From positions 57,334,555 through 57,398,554 of the forward strand of contig OZ024912.1 in NCBI GenBank assembly GCA_964017125.1: a DNA stretch of 64,000 bases. The letters are read 5' to 3'. The notes under the pieces are model-generated. The model ran no database searches. It saw nothing but the letters and a program-made list of their open reading frames with translations, and was not told the DNA's origin. Within the stretch, counting starts at the first letter, position 1. Each line of letters starts with the position of its first letter. This stretch comes from Flabesymbios commensalis. Taxonomy: Eukaryota; Annelida; Polychaeta; Terebellida; Flabelligeridae. This document shows positions 22,601 to 33,049 of this stretch, piece by piece. A program made the translations under genes and the position numbers.

Positions 22601-23904
22601 AAGTCCTTCATGCAGCAAGGTATGTTTTTTTCTAACTTGATATGATGGAACCAGATAAACGATATACCAAATGAAGTCAACAGACATTAGCATGATCATA
22701 ATCATACACATGTAGAGCAAACTTTGTGATTTTTTGGAAATATTGATTTTCAGCGCTCTAAGGGTGGGGTTCATATTTTCTAAAAAAAATTAAAACTCCA
22801 CCTATGTCTCGTCCGGAATATATTTAATGACAAAATGTGGCATTACTGCTGTAAAAATGTGTAAAAATATCCTCTGGGTATTTTTTGATGCTTTATTCCA
22901 AAGTCAGTCAAGCAGAATGTTACAATTTTATTAAATACCTCATCACCCACCCCCCCCCCCCCACATATTTCAGACCGCCAACATGTTTTTGCTGTTGTTT
23001 GGGAAGTCCTTGAGACATTTGGATGGGTGACTTAGCATCATACAAACATTCACACGGGACCTTATTTCTGTGGATATGGTCCCTGATTACTACTCCGCTC
23101 TGAAACATGTGAAATGGGTGATTTTCTCAGATTACTTGTTACCGGCATGTTTTATGTGTCAAGATGAATAAATATTGGTTGCAAGTTATCACTTACCTGC
23201 AATATCAGAGAGCGATACCACGATGCAATTTGAATCAACACAAGTCGTTAAAATTCCTACTCCAACATTATCAATTGCATACCAATATGCTGTCCTTGTG
23301 CCAACAGAGACAGCTATAACCGTCAAAAGGCAAACGATGATACTGGCGATACGACATCCATTCAGGGAACTCCCTTTCAAAAATAAACATGTGATATAGT
23401 GAGCTTCAACTCATTAATTATATTGTTATTAGTGCTATAGTTTGATCATAATTATCTTCACACAACTACACACTAGCCATACGAGCGTGCACCATTGGTA
23501 GCCTTCTACTGTTTTCCGCTCAAAATTCGAGATATACGATGGACAATAAACAAATACTTTTATATAAACTTTTAATTTGCTACACTTTAATAGTCAGCAA
23601 ACTTATAATTTGCGACACTATGTGAGTTCGAAAATCACTCGATATAAACATCTTGATAGAAACTTTTAAATTATGTAATTGAATATGATTGTTTAAACAA
23701 ATACATAAGTATTTAATATAAATATCAATTATATGTATACTGGACCTCACACCTTGATAATAATCATTGGTGTCTGGCGTTCACACTCATTACGTAATAA
23801 TACATGGTGATCACTGGCCTTTACAGGAATTATATATAAATTACCAGTTAACTCTCAGTCAAAGGATGCAACGATGTGTTTTCAAACTTACTTGTCGGTT
23901 GCAT
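16328..23904 (-). CDS. Tetraspan membrane protein, PMP22/EMP/claudin-like (four coding exons)
   Basis: Joining 23904-23892, 23373-23197, 17439-17320 and 16608-16328 on the minus strand gives 196 codons plus TGA. All junctions are GT/AG, and all three introns are phase 1. The start MQPT-R-SSLNGCRIAS leads into transmembrane segment 1 (about residues 12-28). The first extracellular loop has W-Y-A, then VGVGILTTCVDSNC, a relaxed form of the claudin W-GLW-C-C signature. Segments 2 and 3 are in exon 3 and early exon 4. Segment 4 (WLAAIGGFLLAVDGLCVLIW) is followed by a Cys-rich stretch and a Pro/Gln-rich cytoplasmic tail ending QYKY. Length fits claudins and PMP22/EMP proteins (about 160-230). Claudins and relatives act in cell junctions or membrane organisation; a specific role here is inferred, not shown. 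Introns are 518, 5757 and 711 bp. An upstream acceptor (exon 23942-23892) implies at least one further 5' UTR exon. Confidence 0.85.
16998..17243 (+). mobile_element. piggyBac-like MITE (family B) in intron 3 of the tetraspan gene
   Basis: The right end GGCGGTTAAAGGG-TTAA is intact and the left end reads TTACCCCTGAGCCGCC. The hairpin TTGAAGTTGTG...CACAACTTCAA is intact. A second, truncated copy of the left half lies just upstream (about 16915-16990). Confidence 0.8.
17320..17439 (-). CDS. Tetraspan gene, exon 3 (TM2 and start of TM3)
   Basis: 120 nt between the acceptor ATATTTCAATAG and the donor GCCG|GTGAGT. It encodes 39 full codons, including LFTIVCLMIAAAALGGLG and VGGICVLIA, two hydrophobic segments. 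Phases match both neighbours exactly. Confidence 0.85.
17676..17773. repeat. (AATG)n microsatellite
   Basis: About 24 near-perfect tetranucleotide units. On the minus strand it reads as Ser-Phe-Ile-His repeats in every frame, which is not a protein. Confidence 0.95.
17960..19800. repeat. 144-bp satellite array in intron 2 (about 12 units)
   Basis: AAGATGCATCCTC recurs at 18232, 18376, 18520 and 18663 and onward, a period of 143-144 bp, becoming about 150 bp near the right end. Each unit holds GGCGGCCATTTTGAATTT, TAGTAATGGTCTAGC and CACGGTTTACC. The array fills a third of intron 2 of the tetraspan gene. Confidence 0.9.
19813..20554 (+). mobile_element. Retroposon-like unit ending in hairpin plus (AATG)n tail
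   Basis: Two diverged units each with AAGGCACAACTAG and TGCTCCGGAAACGAA are followed by an 8-bp repeat array. Then come the hairpin AGCTCCC...GGGAGCT (20350-20385) and a 168-bp (AATG)n run (20387-20554). A 3' hairpin followed by a microsatellite tail suggests LINE-mobilised retroposition. No protein-coding part is present. Confidence 0.55.
20116..20170 (+). repeat. 8-bp tandem repeat CGGCCCAA
   Basis: Six perfect units of an 8-bp GC-rich motif lie inside the retroposon-like unit. Confidence 0.95.
20616..20935 (-). mobile_element. tRNA-derived two-part SINE (minus strand)
   Basis: The 5' part has box A-like GCAGTGGCTGAAGC and box B GGGTTCGCACCCC. The 3' part matches the common second module (GTGACCGATAGGTGG, GGCTCC, then CTCCTGGCCCAGTTTAGCC and GTGGCCTAAA). 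The tail is (ATTTC)n. The tRNA head differs from that of the copies at 52 and 57 kb. Confidence 0.75.
21380..22830. repeat. Older dispersed repeat in four diverged copies
   Basis: GCGCTGAAAGTCA/TTAGAGCG, CATTTGTATGATTATGA and GTTTATAACTATA recur near 21410-21720 and 21770-22100. They recur inverted near 22430-22520 and 22480-22830. Copies differ by many substitutions. This is intron 2 filler of unknown class; poly-C follows near 22952. Confidence 0.6.
23197..23373 (-). CDS. Tetraspan gene, exon 2 (TM1 and first loop)
   Basis: 177 nt between the acceptor ATTTTTGAAAG and the donor ATTGCAG|GTAAGT. It encodes 58 full codons covering TM1 and the W...C...C loop, and leaves one base (G) that completes Asp with exon 3. 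Confidence 0.85.
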
Positions 23905-23942
23905 TCTGCTGGATGAATTTATACAGCTGGATCCTGTCAACT
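23892..23942 (-). CDS. Tetraspan gene, exon with start codon
   Basis: The acceptor TGTTTTTCAG ends at 23943 and the donor ACAA|GTAAGT is at 23892/23891. ATG lies at 23904-23902, so coding is ATG CAA CCG ACA A (phase 1). No in-frame stop precedes the ATG within the exon, so an upstream coding start is not excluded, but a short N-terminus before membrane segment 1 fits the family. Confidence 0.7.
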
Positions 23943-24773
23943 CTGAAAAACAATTCTACTCATTATGCACTGATAAGAATGTTTTCTGATCACACCCCCA
24001 TGTAGAGTGTGCTTGAAACTCCTACGGTAGATACCAAAATTATGAATCTGCTAGAAATTCTGTTGAAAATGATGTTAATTTATTTTGACACTGGAAAAAT
24101 AGCGACCATCTTGGATTTTCCCCATAATGCAATATCTAGGCTCTTTTCTGACAGCACCACTATGTCTGGAAATCCTAAGATGGACATCAAAATGCTGCCA
24201 TTTAGAAGCTTTGTTTATAGCTAACGTGTCTTTTAAAGATAACACAAAATTTGGCTCGCATAGCACAGTTTGAAAGATTTTTCTGTCCCAACCTGGAAAC
24301 ATCAACAAGGTCTTAAGCTTACCACCTTCGAAAATTTAGTTAACTTACAGAAAGTGTAATTTAAGGTACATGTACTTAATTTAAGTGTAATTTAAGGTAC
24401 TTTATAAATAATTTTCATACCTAATATTTCACAGTGATAAAAAAACAAATATTGGTGTTTGAATACTGCCAAATAGTAAAATCGATATATGTCGATTTGG
24501 TCAACTTCGTGTGTTTTTCAAATTGCCTTATGCCGTTTCTTAAATACTGACGTTGCTTGATTTTGATATAAAATATCATATATATATGAAATAAATAACA
24601 CGATGTAAATACTGCAAGAAGCAAGAATGTTGTCTTCGGTGATGGGAACAAACATTTCAAGATAAATATTATGGTGTGTTGGATATTGGTAGGTCGGTGT
24701 CGGTAGTTTTCATATTTTTGGTTGCTTCCCATATTGGAAAAGAATTGTGGATGTCCGTGAATATATAGCACTT
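23943..24773. other. Region upstream of the tetraspan start exon
   Basis: This should hold the remaining 5' UTR exon and promoter, or part of intron. I could not place either. Open frames on both strands lack domains. Confidence 0.35.
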
Positions 24774-24991
24774 TTAACCCTTTCAGTGCGGGGACCATCT
24801 TTATACGTCAGAATTTGACGTCTGTAGACGTCAAATTCTGACGTATAAAGACGGTCACCGGCTCACCGCACTCAAATAACTAAAATATTTATAACGGCCG
24901 TAGACCTATAAAATAGGTATTCAAATAAACACTGATAAAGCGGAAAGAAATAACTAAGACATTTATGATGACTTTAAATTGAAAAAAAACA
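24774..24991 (+). mobile_element. TTAA-flanked MITE (family D)
   Basis: TTAACCCTTTCAGTGCGGGG begins the element. A hairpin at 24793-24856 pairs TACGTCAGAATTTGACGTC with its inverse around TGTA (about 29 bp per arm). The body (CTATAAAATAGG, AAGACATTTATGATGA) matches 1278-1375 inverted. The distal end is not clear. Confidence 0.7.
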
Positions 24992-25371
24992 ATATGATTT
25001 CCAGCGTTGTGAGGGTTGATGAATGATCACTTAACCAAAAGGTAACATAGCCTATTGATGATGACCCATGTGAGCTGACAAAGTACGCGTATCGTAATTG
25101 GCTGTTTGTTTTCAAAATAAAAATTCATCTTTATCAGTTAAGAAAAGTAAGCCTGAAATGGTGAATTCACGAGATGTGAGCAGTAATTAAGTTATTATCA
25201 ATAAGTAGAATAATTCTGAAAAGATTGAGTTTTCACGGTTGAGACTCACCTGTTTTCGTTTGTTTTTACGGATAAGACTGACCTGTATGTATGTAATCTG
25301 GGGATTGGGTGCGGTCCAATGTGCCCTGACGGGGACAACACAAGTCACCCGTCACGCTACACACGTCACCA

Positions 25372-25479
25372 CCCAGCAAAACACGAGATGTTCAAACAAA
25401 GCTTTTCAATGCTTGGCAAGCGTCGCAGACGCTGGCCAAGCATTGAAACAGCCTTGGTTGAACCTCTCGTGTTTGCTAA
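25372..25479. mobile_element. Palindromic TA-type MITE (family A), divergent arms
   Basis: CCCAGCAAAACACGAGATG on the left and CTCTCGTGTTTGCTAAG on the right. The core is AGCGTCGCAGACGCTGG. Arm segments such as TTTTCAATGCTTGG pair internally although they differ from other copies. Confidence 0.85.
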
Positions 25480-26238
25480 GTATATACCCACCACTTTTTG
25501 ATAAGGCAACTGCATACCTTGCGTGGGCCTACATCAAACAATCCTTACTGAGAATAGTGGGCCTTTTGTGTACCTTACTTGGTGCTGCCAGAGCGCAACG
25601 GACGTAGCCATGCAAGTAAAATGAGATCGGCTGATGATGGGCCAACAACCCCGACACTAACCCATCACTGAGCCAGACCTTATTAGTGAATATCCCGTTT
25701 TGTTACGGTAGGGGAGTCTGTAATTTTGGTAAATTAGGCAAAAGCTACACTTATAGGTTATAAGTATTTAAAAGTGGTATATCAAAATGTGATATACCTG
25801 CACCTGTACCTGTACGACCTGATTATCTGTTTGTCCCTGTTTATCCCTCCACCCCTCCTCATGCGTACATGTAGCCCTACTGAGAGAAAATGTAAAGATT
25901 GTTAATATTTGTATCAAGTTCGGGGTTTGGGCCAAGTACATCAATACTTGTACTTGTCTGTATTTAAGTATATTTGTTCAAGTACTTGTTTGTGTTTTGT
26001 ACTTGAACATGTAAATTTAATAATAATATTGGATAATGTGAAGTAGCCTAGTATGGCAGGAGAAAATGGTCCACGAGCATAGGGTGGCTTAACTTTTGTA
26101 ACCTACATTTTTAAAACCCTTATGGTGTCTAGAAAACATATTTTGATGTTAACAGCTCGAAATTTAGCCCCATGGGTTTTTTTTACAGCACATACAATTA
26201 GGCGGTAGGGTTACCAGGTTACGCGAACGTCAGGTTTC

Positions 26239-26469
26239 TTAACCTTTTCACTACCATACATGACGGAAATTTCCGTCGTCATTCGTCAATGAACGTAACC
26301 ATAAAATGACACAAATTTTCGTCAAATATATACTACATTTATGTATTTTTCGTCATTTGGAGCTGGAAATTGCGTTAGCAATTCCAGCTTCAAATGACGA
26401 AAAATAGAACTCCTACACCAGTATATCTGGACCCTGGCATGCACCCCGGCCTGGAAGTCAAAGGGTTAA
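26239..26469 (-). mobile_element. 231-bp piggyBac-like MITE (family C), copy 2
   Basis: TTAA to TTAA in 231 bp, reverse orientation to copy 1 and nearly identical to it. Same internal hairpin on TTTGAAGCTGG. Confidence 0.88.
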
Positions 26470-28178
26470 CGTCATTTCTTAGCATTATATTTACCGGGCA
26501 GACAAAAGCATCAAATTTGGTACACATCTTCTCTGGGGGCAAATGATGAAATTCAGTCGTTGAGCCTTTTTATTTTGACTCTGCTTTTCCAGAAAATCTA
26601 AAATAAAAAACGGCCGCCAAAATGGGAATAATTTTCGTCGCATTTCCCGGTAAATGAATATCATTTCCCCCTAATATAAACATAAAAAAATTCTAAGGCA
26701 AATCATTTACTGCTTTTAGTTATTTAAAACAAAACAAATCATATAAAAGTACAACCACATGATTTCAGAATAATGTACTTTCTGACAAATAATTGCAATT
26801 AATTTTGTCATAACGTCAGAAGTGAAGCATCTTACATCTACATTTTGCAATAATAAGGGAAATAATATTAATAATAATAATAAAAATAAAATAATAATGA
26901 TAATAAAGTCATCACAATTTAGATATCAAAATTAAACAACAATTTATCAGAAACCCTGAAATACATTGAAGAAGGAAGATGTCTTCGGATTGGACTCTTG
27001 GCTATTATAACATCAACATTGACTTGAACACTTCGAACACTGACACGGATTGCCGCATCTCCGAGCTCAGTCCTCCGAGGTGCTATATAAGGAATTTAAT
27101 TGAAAGTAAATTGAATTTGTACAATTAATTGCAGCTGACATATCTATACAGTTTAAATATTATGTATGGCAAAGTTGTAATATTAGAAAAAGATAGCAAA
27201 GCACAGGTCATTTCACTTTAAATTTGAGGCCAACAAGCTGCCATCTGTATTACAAAGCGTGGAAGTGTAAATTACACAATGATAAAATAAACAGCAAAAC
27301 GGAAAATAACAAAGGTGTGATGAATGCAGAGCACAAGGTTAGAAGCAACACTCAAACAATGACTACCATGATTACTGAACTATAAGACATCCTGCTTGCC
27401 AACGTCATAGGGTGGACTGTAATGTTTAAATGCACTTTAAATTGTTAAAATGAATAACACATTTAAAAAATCAGAGTTCTTTGAAACAATCAACAAAGAT
27501 ATGAAATTGAATTACAGAAACTATGTCAGGTCACAGAGTAATTGTATTCATAAAAAATTGTATACATTATCAATATAAAAATGTAACGTTATCTCATTGT
27601 CTAGATCTAAGGCCTGGTATCATAAAACCTGAAGATGCACTCCCTCCAGCAAAAAACATAAATAATTTGCAAGGATGGCTCACTTCCTCAGGTGTTGTCT
27701 ACCATATTCTGTGATATAACGCACAGCTGGACTGTTATTTTTTATGTTTCACACAAGAAAGATAGCTATATTTACTCTGTTGCGAAAAAGCAGCAAGTCA
27801 AACATCATGAGCTATATTAATTCCGACTCATGAACGACTGAATGTTCATTACACTTATTCAACAATTCCACAATTTAGGCATTGGCATAGCTATATTAAT
27901 AGACATCTAGAAGTAGAAGAGGCTCTGGCTGATAATAGGTCCATTTCTGTTCGTTTTAAACATTATGATGTTGTAGCATCGGTATGTAAAAAACAAGACA
28001 ACATGTAGATAATTATATTGTTTATTCCCACATGTTAAGTGTTTTGTCGACACCGTGGTGTTTCGCTGAGTTGCTTCTGTGGGGCTGAGTATTATAGAAC
28101 AGCAATAAGCTATACCCAGTCCTAAGTACACATTTACTTGGCCTAATTACTGTGCATAGCGACTGTAGTTTGTTTGGT
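26470..28178. other. AT-rich stretch with one weak exon candidate
   Basis: It includes an (AAT)n-rich patch near 26870-26900 and one possible terminal exon (separate entry). Nothing else is supported. Confidence 0.4.
26919..27082 (-). CDS. Possible 3'-terminal exon of an unknown gene (weak)
   Basis: On the minus strand a pyrimidine-rich acceptor (TTAAATTCCTTATATAG) is followed by 53 open codons, starting PRRTELGDAAIRVSVRS and ending in TAA. It is less AT-rich than its surroundings at its 5' end. No family is recognised, no upstream exon is found and no polyadenylation signal is obvious. It could equally be part of a repeat. Confidence 0.25.
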
Positions 28179-28205
28179 GAAACAAAATTTGTTTGGAACT
28201 GCCAC

Positions 28206-30117
28206 CAGAGTTGGGGTCAATTCCGGAATTGAATGGGAATTGAGCTCAATTGCTGACTCAATTCCAGGAATTGGACTAGGAATTGGAATTGAAAGAAAAG
28301 GAATTGGAATTGAATTGGAATTGACAAAAAATGCCCGGAATTGATAAAGGAATTGACTTTTTTATCCATGTTTATTTTTCAAGCGCTATTAAACGCATGA
28401 GTGATCATCACTTTTGTCATTGCAGTAGAATTTTACTTGATCTATGTTGATTAATATGTGTATTATAATAATAATAATAAACTTATAATGAAAGGTTTAT
28501 TTAGGTTATGTAAAAATACTCATTTAAATGACTATAAGGGCCATCAAGGTAAAATAAGACTGTGATGTGTAATCCAAATAATAGCTGTAACAAGATTGCT
28601 CCTGCTAAGTTGGAGCAATTCAATCTAACTACCACAGATTGATGTGTGCGTATATACTTGTTATTTGTTACTTGTTGTTACTATACACTCTTGATTTATT
28701 CCCGCGGACTGGTGTAACCAGCCGGTAACAGTTTTGCCGAGAAGTGCGACTCATGACAACTCATGACAACTAGTGTCAACGCCTACTGTATATAGTGTTA
28801 GGGAATCACCATCGAGTGGCTGAATTATCATGAAAATGAGACTCCGAGCCGGCGTTGGTTTGATTTTGGGCCGTCATCGGAAACGACGGGCCAACATTAT
28901 ATCAACAGTGGGTCAATGTTTCGTGTTTGCTGGTTTAAAGTTCTGGAAATAATAGTACTATTATTTTATTCATGATTTCCTTATATATTCGCGCAGGCAT
29001 GATCACACTGTTTAACTATCAATTTTGTGTCACTTAACAGCATTTTTTAACATTTGTATTTAAAAAGTAATGCTTGTCTCATGGGCATAATTTTAGTTCT
29101 CTTATTTGTTATATTTTTGTCATTTGGACGTCTACAGTTTATAAAACAATCACGAGTCATGATTAGACTTAGGTGAATGAATGGCTTAGAACATAACTAT
29201 CGCTTGTCCTTCGAGTTGGTAGAGAAAAAGAAATATCGGGACCTTGAAACGAATGCGTTTCCAATAAATGTTGAGCCAATGCTGACTTAATATTGGGAAA
29301 GCGCTGAAGACGGTGGAGCAAAATTAAAGCAACATTGGGTTAACTTCCAGTGTTAGTAGGAAGGAAGTTATGCAGCGTAGCCAAGCGCTCTAATTGACCC
29401 TTTGATTACTTCGCTAATATGCCTTTTGTGCCCTAGAGCTTATCCTGATATATTTTCTTATGGTATATTTATTCGCCACACGCTAGAATTAGATATTAAA
29501 AATAGTATAATCGGAAGATAAATAACGTGAATAATTGCATCATTTGAAATAAAACAATAAAACAATAGATCATACGTTGCTTTCTTTTTAATACGAGTTT
29601 ATTAGAGTGAGGTGTGGGTCGACACGCCGTAGCCTCCACAGGGTCAGACTTATCAGAGTTTCAAGTAGCACGGCTTGCCGCGAGACATTGTGTTAATTAC
29701 ACTGCCGTGTTGATGGCAATTGTGGAGTAACAGTTAGTCTATAGAAATAACGCGCTCACATCCGCGTCCACACGAGTACAACTCCGTCATCAGGTAATGA
29801 AGATGCACTCCACCCTACTAATATTAAAGTTTAGTAAGTGTAACATGTTTAATTTTTTTTATAAGATGATAAATAAAATGCATTTTATTTTATATCAGGT
29901 GTTATTATTTTATATCAAGTTTTTATACAGCTGTTCTATGTGTATCAAAAGTCTCATTCTTAGGTGGAATTGATAAGGAATTGACTTTTTTAGGAATTGG
30001 AATTGAATTGGAATTGACTTTTCTCAAAACTAAAGGAATTGGAATTGACTCAGGAATTGATAAAAAGGAATTGGAATGGAATTTGGAATTGATAAAAAGG
30101 AATTGACCCCAACTCTG
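28206..30117. mobile_element. Non-autonomous hAT-type DNA transposon, 1912 bp
   Basis: Terminal inverted repeats CAGAGTTGGGGTCAATTCC are flanked by a perfect 8-bp duplication ACTGCCAC (28198-28205 and 30118-30125). CAGRG ends and an 8-bp duplication are hAT hallmarks. Both subterminal regions are dense arrays of GGAATTG units in inverted orientation (to about 28356 and from about 29964). The interior has no transposase frame and carries one or two decayed family A palindromes. The intact ends suggest a fairly young insertion. Confidence 0.88.
28850..28933. mobile_element. Family A palindrome inside the hAT element
   Basis: The core GGGCCGTCATCGGAAACGACGGGCC and the right end TTTCGTGTTTGCTGG are clear. 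The left end has decayed. Confidence 0.6.
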
Positions 30118-30152
30118 ACTGCCACCATGCAGATACATTCTACCTGATTATT

Positions 30153-30193
30153 ATGGTACTGTTCCTGACGTTGAACGTCAGGAACAGTACCAT
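30153..30193. repeat. Perfect 20-bp stem hairpin with 1-base loop
   Basis: ATGGTACTGTTCCTGACGTT, one G, then its exact reverse complement. It is the centre of the interrupted TIR element. Confidence 0.9.
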
Positions 30194-30508
30194 ACTTATC
30201 AATTAAAATGTGTTTGGTGGCAGTTTGTTAGAATAATGATGGTGGTACCAATTTTGTTCGCCTCGGATCATATAAATTATTCACATAATTATGAGGCATG
30301 AATTTCCGTACTAGGTGCTAGCAAAATTATATATGGATAATAATAACTGAGTCATACTAAAAACATCCTGCGCCATATCATTTGACACATAAGTACATGA
30401 AGAACAGATATATTTCCGGGGTGTATCTCAATCAGGTTAGGCGAAAGCTTCTGGGTTTGTAATAGATATAAAAAAAAAACAGTGCGGATATATACGGAAT
30501 TCGCCACT

Positions 30509-30780
30509 CAGGGGCGGATCTACCTTTTCAGTGAGGGGGTGGGGTTTAAAATTTGACAAAAAAAAAATTACTGTAAAGGGGTTGAGGGGCCCGCCACCGG
30601 GGGGATTTTTGATTTCCAAAGGTTTTCTCATGCAATCTAAGGCATATTGGGCACTGTTTCTCACTCGGTATATCACCAAATCATAAGGAAACCCCTAAAT
30701 AAGGTGATGATTTTTTTCGAAGGGCGGGTTTAATCCCCCCCTAAACCTTCCCCCCCCCCCTAAACCCCCCCCCCCCCTTG
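30509..30780. mobile_element. Probable hAT-type terminus and decayed body
   Basis: CAGGGGCGGATCTACC is the common hAT end consensus in animals. The matching right end was not found. The region ends in long poly-C runs (30738-30778). Confidence 0.4.
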
Positions 30781-31169
30781 AAACCATAACATGTTAGCTT
30801 ATTTACATGAACTACATCTTGCGTTTGATTCCGTTTGTAGCGGTTAGTATTTGTATGCTTTCCCTTAGAAAAGGCAGCATTTTGTAATTTTATCAGATGT
30901 GAGCCCCATTCATACGCAAATAATATATTGTCAATCTCAAAGATTTGTATGATTTAAAAAATATAGAGAATATGCTTCTTCATGCTCTGTTTAATTTCAA
31001 TCTTTAATGACTGCTCGGTCACAAACATATATTGTTACGTTGTTGTTATTTTACATCTGTACCCCTTCACGAAAAGTTCATAAAATTGGTTGCTTATCAT
31101 ATTTTTTTCTGTAAACATGATTTATTTTTAAAGGATTGCAAACAGCAATATTGCCACAAGTTGCTTTCC
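30781..31169. other. No feature recognised
   Basis: AT-rich DNA between the poly-C runs and the LINE tail. Nothing supported. Confidence 0.4.
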
Positions 31170-31214
31170 TACATACAGGCATACATACATACATACATAC
31201 ATACATACATACAT
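31170..31214. repeat. (CATA)n microsatellite, LINE 3' tail
   Basis: About nine perfect CATA units at the 3' edge of the minus-strand LINE; on that strand it is (TATG)n. LINEs of the CR1/L2/Jockey group often end in such short tandem tails. Confidence 0.9.
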
Positions 31215-31357
31215 GGTCATATATACACATGATACATACAGAAAAATATTATTAATAATAGCAAATACAATCAGAATATGATACAGAATATGATAAGTAA
31301 GAATGAGTTAATTAAAGATACAATGAAAAGCAAAAACAAAATTATTACTATGATAAT

Positions 31358-31630
31358 TTAGGTGGAAAAGCGTTTTGAGCTACTTATGTGAGCTTGTAAA
31401 AAAGAAAATATATTAAAATTTGTATCTTCAGGAAAATTATCTGAGCCGTATAACAAAATATTCAACAATGACTGTTTATTTTGCATTACAGCTGTAGGAA
31501 GTAATGCAGTCAGACCCTCTATCAGTGCTTTTCTTTGGGCGGCAAATGCTGGGCAGAAAAAAATATAGTGTCTTACATCTTCTCTAGCATAGTTGCAAGA
31601 GTCACATGACATATTGCTGATAAACCCATA
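31358..31630 (-). pseudogene. LINE ORF2 Cys/His tail
   Basis: It continues in the same frame after the TAA: CDSCNYAREDVRHYIFFCP, a C-x2-C-x8-H-x4-C zinc-finger-like motif, then a hydrophobic C-terminus ending KRFST. The stop just before it would remove this nucleic-acid-binding tail. Confidence 0.8.
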
Positions 31631-32540
31631 TTAAAAGCGTTGACTGTTTAGAGCGCTCAGCCCCAATCTCAACCTACAGTGATGAACAGACGCACGAGAA
31701 ATATAAAAACGGTACAAGCTGGGGTGAAACATGTCAACTTTTTTGTTCATATTAACAATGCAACTTTTAAAAATATAAAATGATGTTGCACCACGAATAC
31801 CAACAGGCAAATTATTCCAGGCTTTAATAGATGAAGGTACGAATGAATTTCGGGTGCTTGATAGTTTGGCATATATTACTGGTAAACTATTGTCAGTGGA
31901 GTTTCTGGTATTATACCTATTTTCAACTGCCGCTTGTAGAATAGATTGTAGATATGGAGGACTGATCTGGTGTGTCATTTTAAACAGCTGTATAAGTTTG
32001 TGGTTAAGTCGCCTCGTTCTGAGAGATTGCCAGCCAAGCTCGGCTAGCAGCCTATCAGAGCTAGTGTGGCGATATGCTCCAGTGCACACCAGAGCAGCCC
32101 TCCTCTGTACCTGTTCAATTGCTATTGAGTCTCGTACTGTACAATTGTCATAAATAATATCACAATATTCAATAATGGGTAGTACCATACTTTTATAAAG
32201 TGAACAAAGGGTACCACGGGGCAATTTTAATCTTACACGATTCAATAGAGCAATTCGCTTTGAAGCTTTACAAATACATTTTTCAATATGCTTGTTCCAT
32301 TTAAAATTACTAGTAAACACAAGACCAAGGTGAGTATATTGATCAGTTCTTTCTATAGACGTGTTATGCAAATAAATAGGTGGATAATTAAGGTAATTAT
32401 TCTTTCTAGTGATTATAATGTACCTGGTTTTGTTGGCATTAAAAGTTACTTTCCATAATACACTCCATCTTTCAATTTTTTTCCAAATCTCTACAAATTT
32501 TACCTTTTGATTTTGCAGAGTCATCAAAACAATCAAGTAA
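31631..32540 (-). pseudogene. LINE ORF2 thumb and C-terminal region
   Basis: It starts near KFVEIWKKIERWS, then VTFNANKTRYIII (RT motif D) and THLGLVFTSNFKWNKHI. Next come YKSMVLPIIEYCDIIYDN, WNNLPVGIRGATSFYIFK and HHCRLRLGLSALNSQRF. It ends at an in-frame TAA at 31633-31631. This order is standard for CR1/Jockey-type LINEs. Confidence 0.88.
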
Positions 32541-33049
32541 AGATGTGTCGTCTGCAAATAAGTGTACATCACATTCTAGGTTAAGAACAAGATCATTTAT
32601 ATAAACAAGAAAAAACAGTGGCCCGAGAATTGACCCTTGGGGTACATCTGATTTTGTGTATAACCATTGCGAGGAACAACCATTCACTACAACCCGCTGG
32701 AATTTGTCACTTGAATAGCTTTCAATCCACTTTAAAGAATTACTCGTGATGCCCATTTGATTAAGTTTAAATAAGAGACCTTTATGCCATACTTTATCTA
32801 AGGCCTTGGAAACATCAAGAAAAACAATACATGCATCATGTTTATCATCCAAACCATTTGCAATTTTCTGGGTGATGAATAAAAGCTGATTCACAGTGGA
32901 ATCGGAGTGCTTAAATCCAGAATTTTTGTCTGTCAACAAATTATTGTCCCCTAAATATTTGTATATTTTCTTATAAACAACCTTCTCCATAACCTTGGAT
33001 AAATTAGATAACAGTGACACAGGTCTATAGTTAGATACTAAATGACGAT
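32472..33049 (-). pseudogene. LINE ORF2 reverse transcriptase core
   Basis: After the TAA the frame resumes SNYRPVSLLSNLSKVMEK (RT motif 2). Motif A is IVFLDVSKALDKVWH (usual F replaced by L), motif B is VPQGSILGPLFFLVYINDL and motif C is HLFADDTSLL. The catalytic Asp residues in motifs A and C are kept. A frame change near 32515 moves on to the next segment. Confidence 0.9.

Larger units (their letters stand above)
28179..30263. mobile_element. TIR element interrupted by the hAT insertion
   Basis: Outside the hAT element the sequence reads AACAAAATTTGTTTGGAACTG on the left and, inverted, CCAATTTTGTT on the right. An inner inverted pair is CTGCCACCA/TGGTGGCAG, with a perfect hairpin between. 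Without the insertion it would be about 170 bp long. Confidence 0.55.

Noticed and set aside
31854-32153. Plus-strand frames across the LINE (also 34993-35531)
   Set aside because: Antisense shadows of LINE ORF1 and ORF2.
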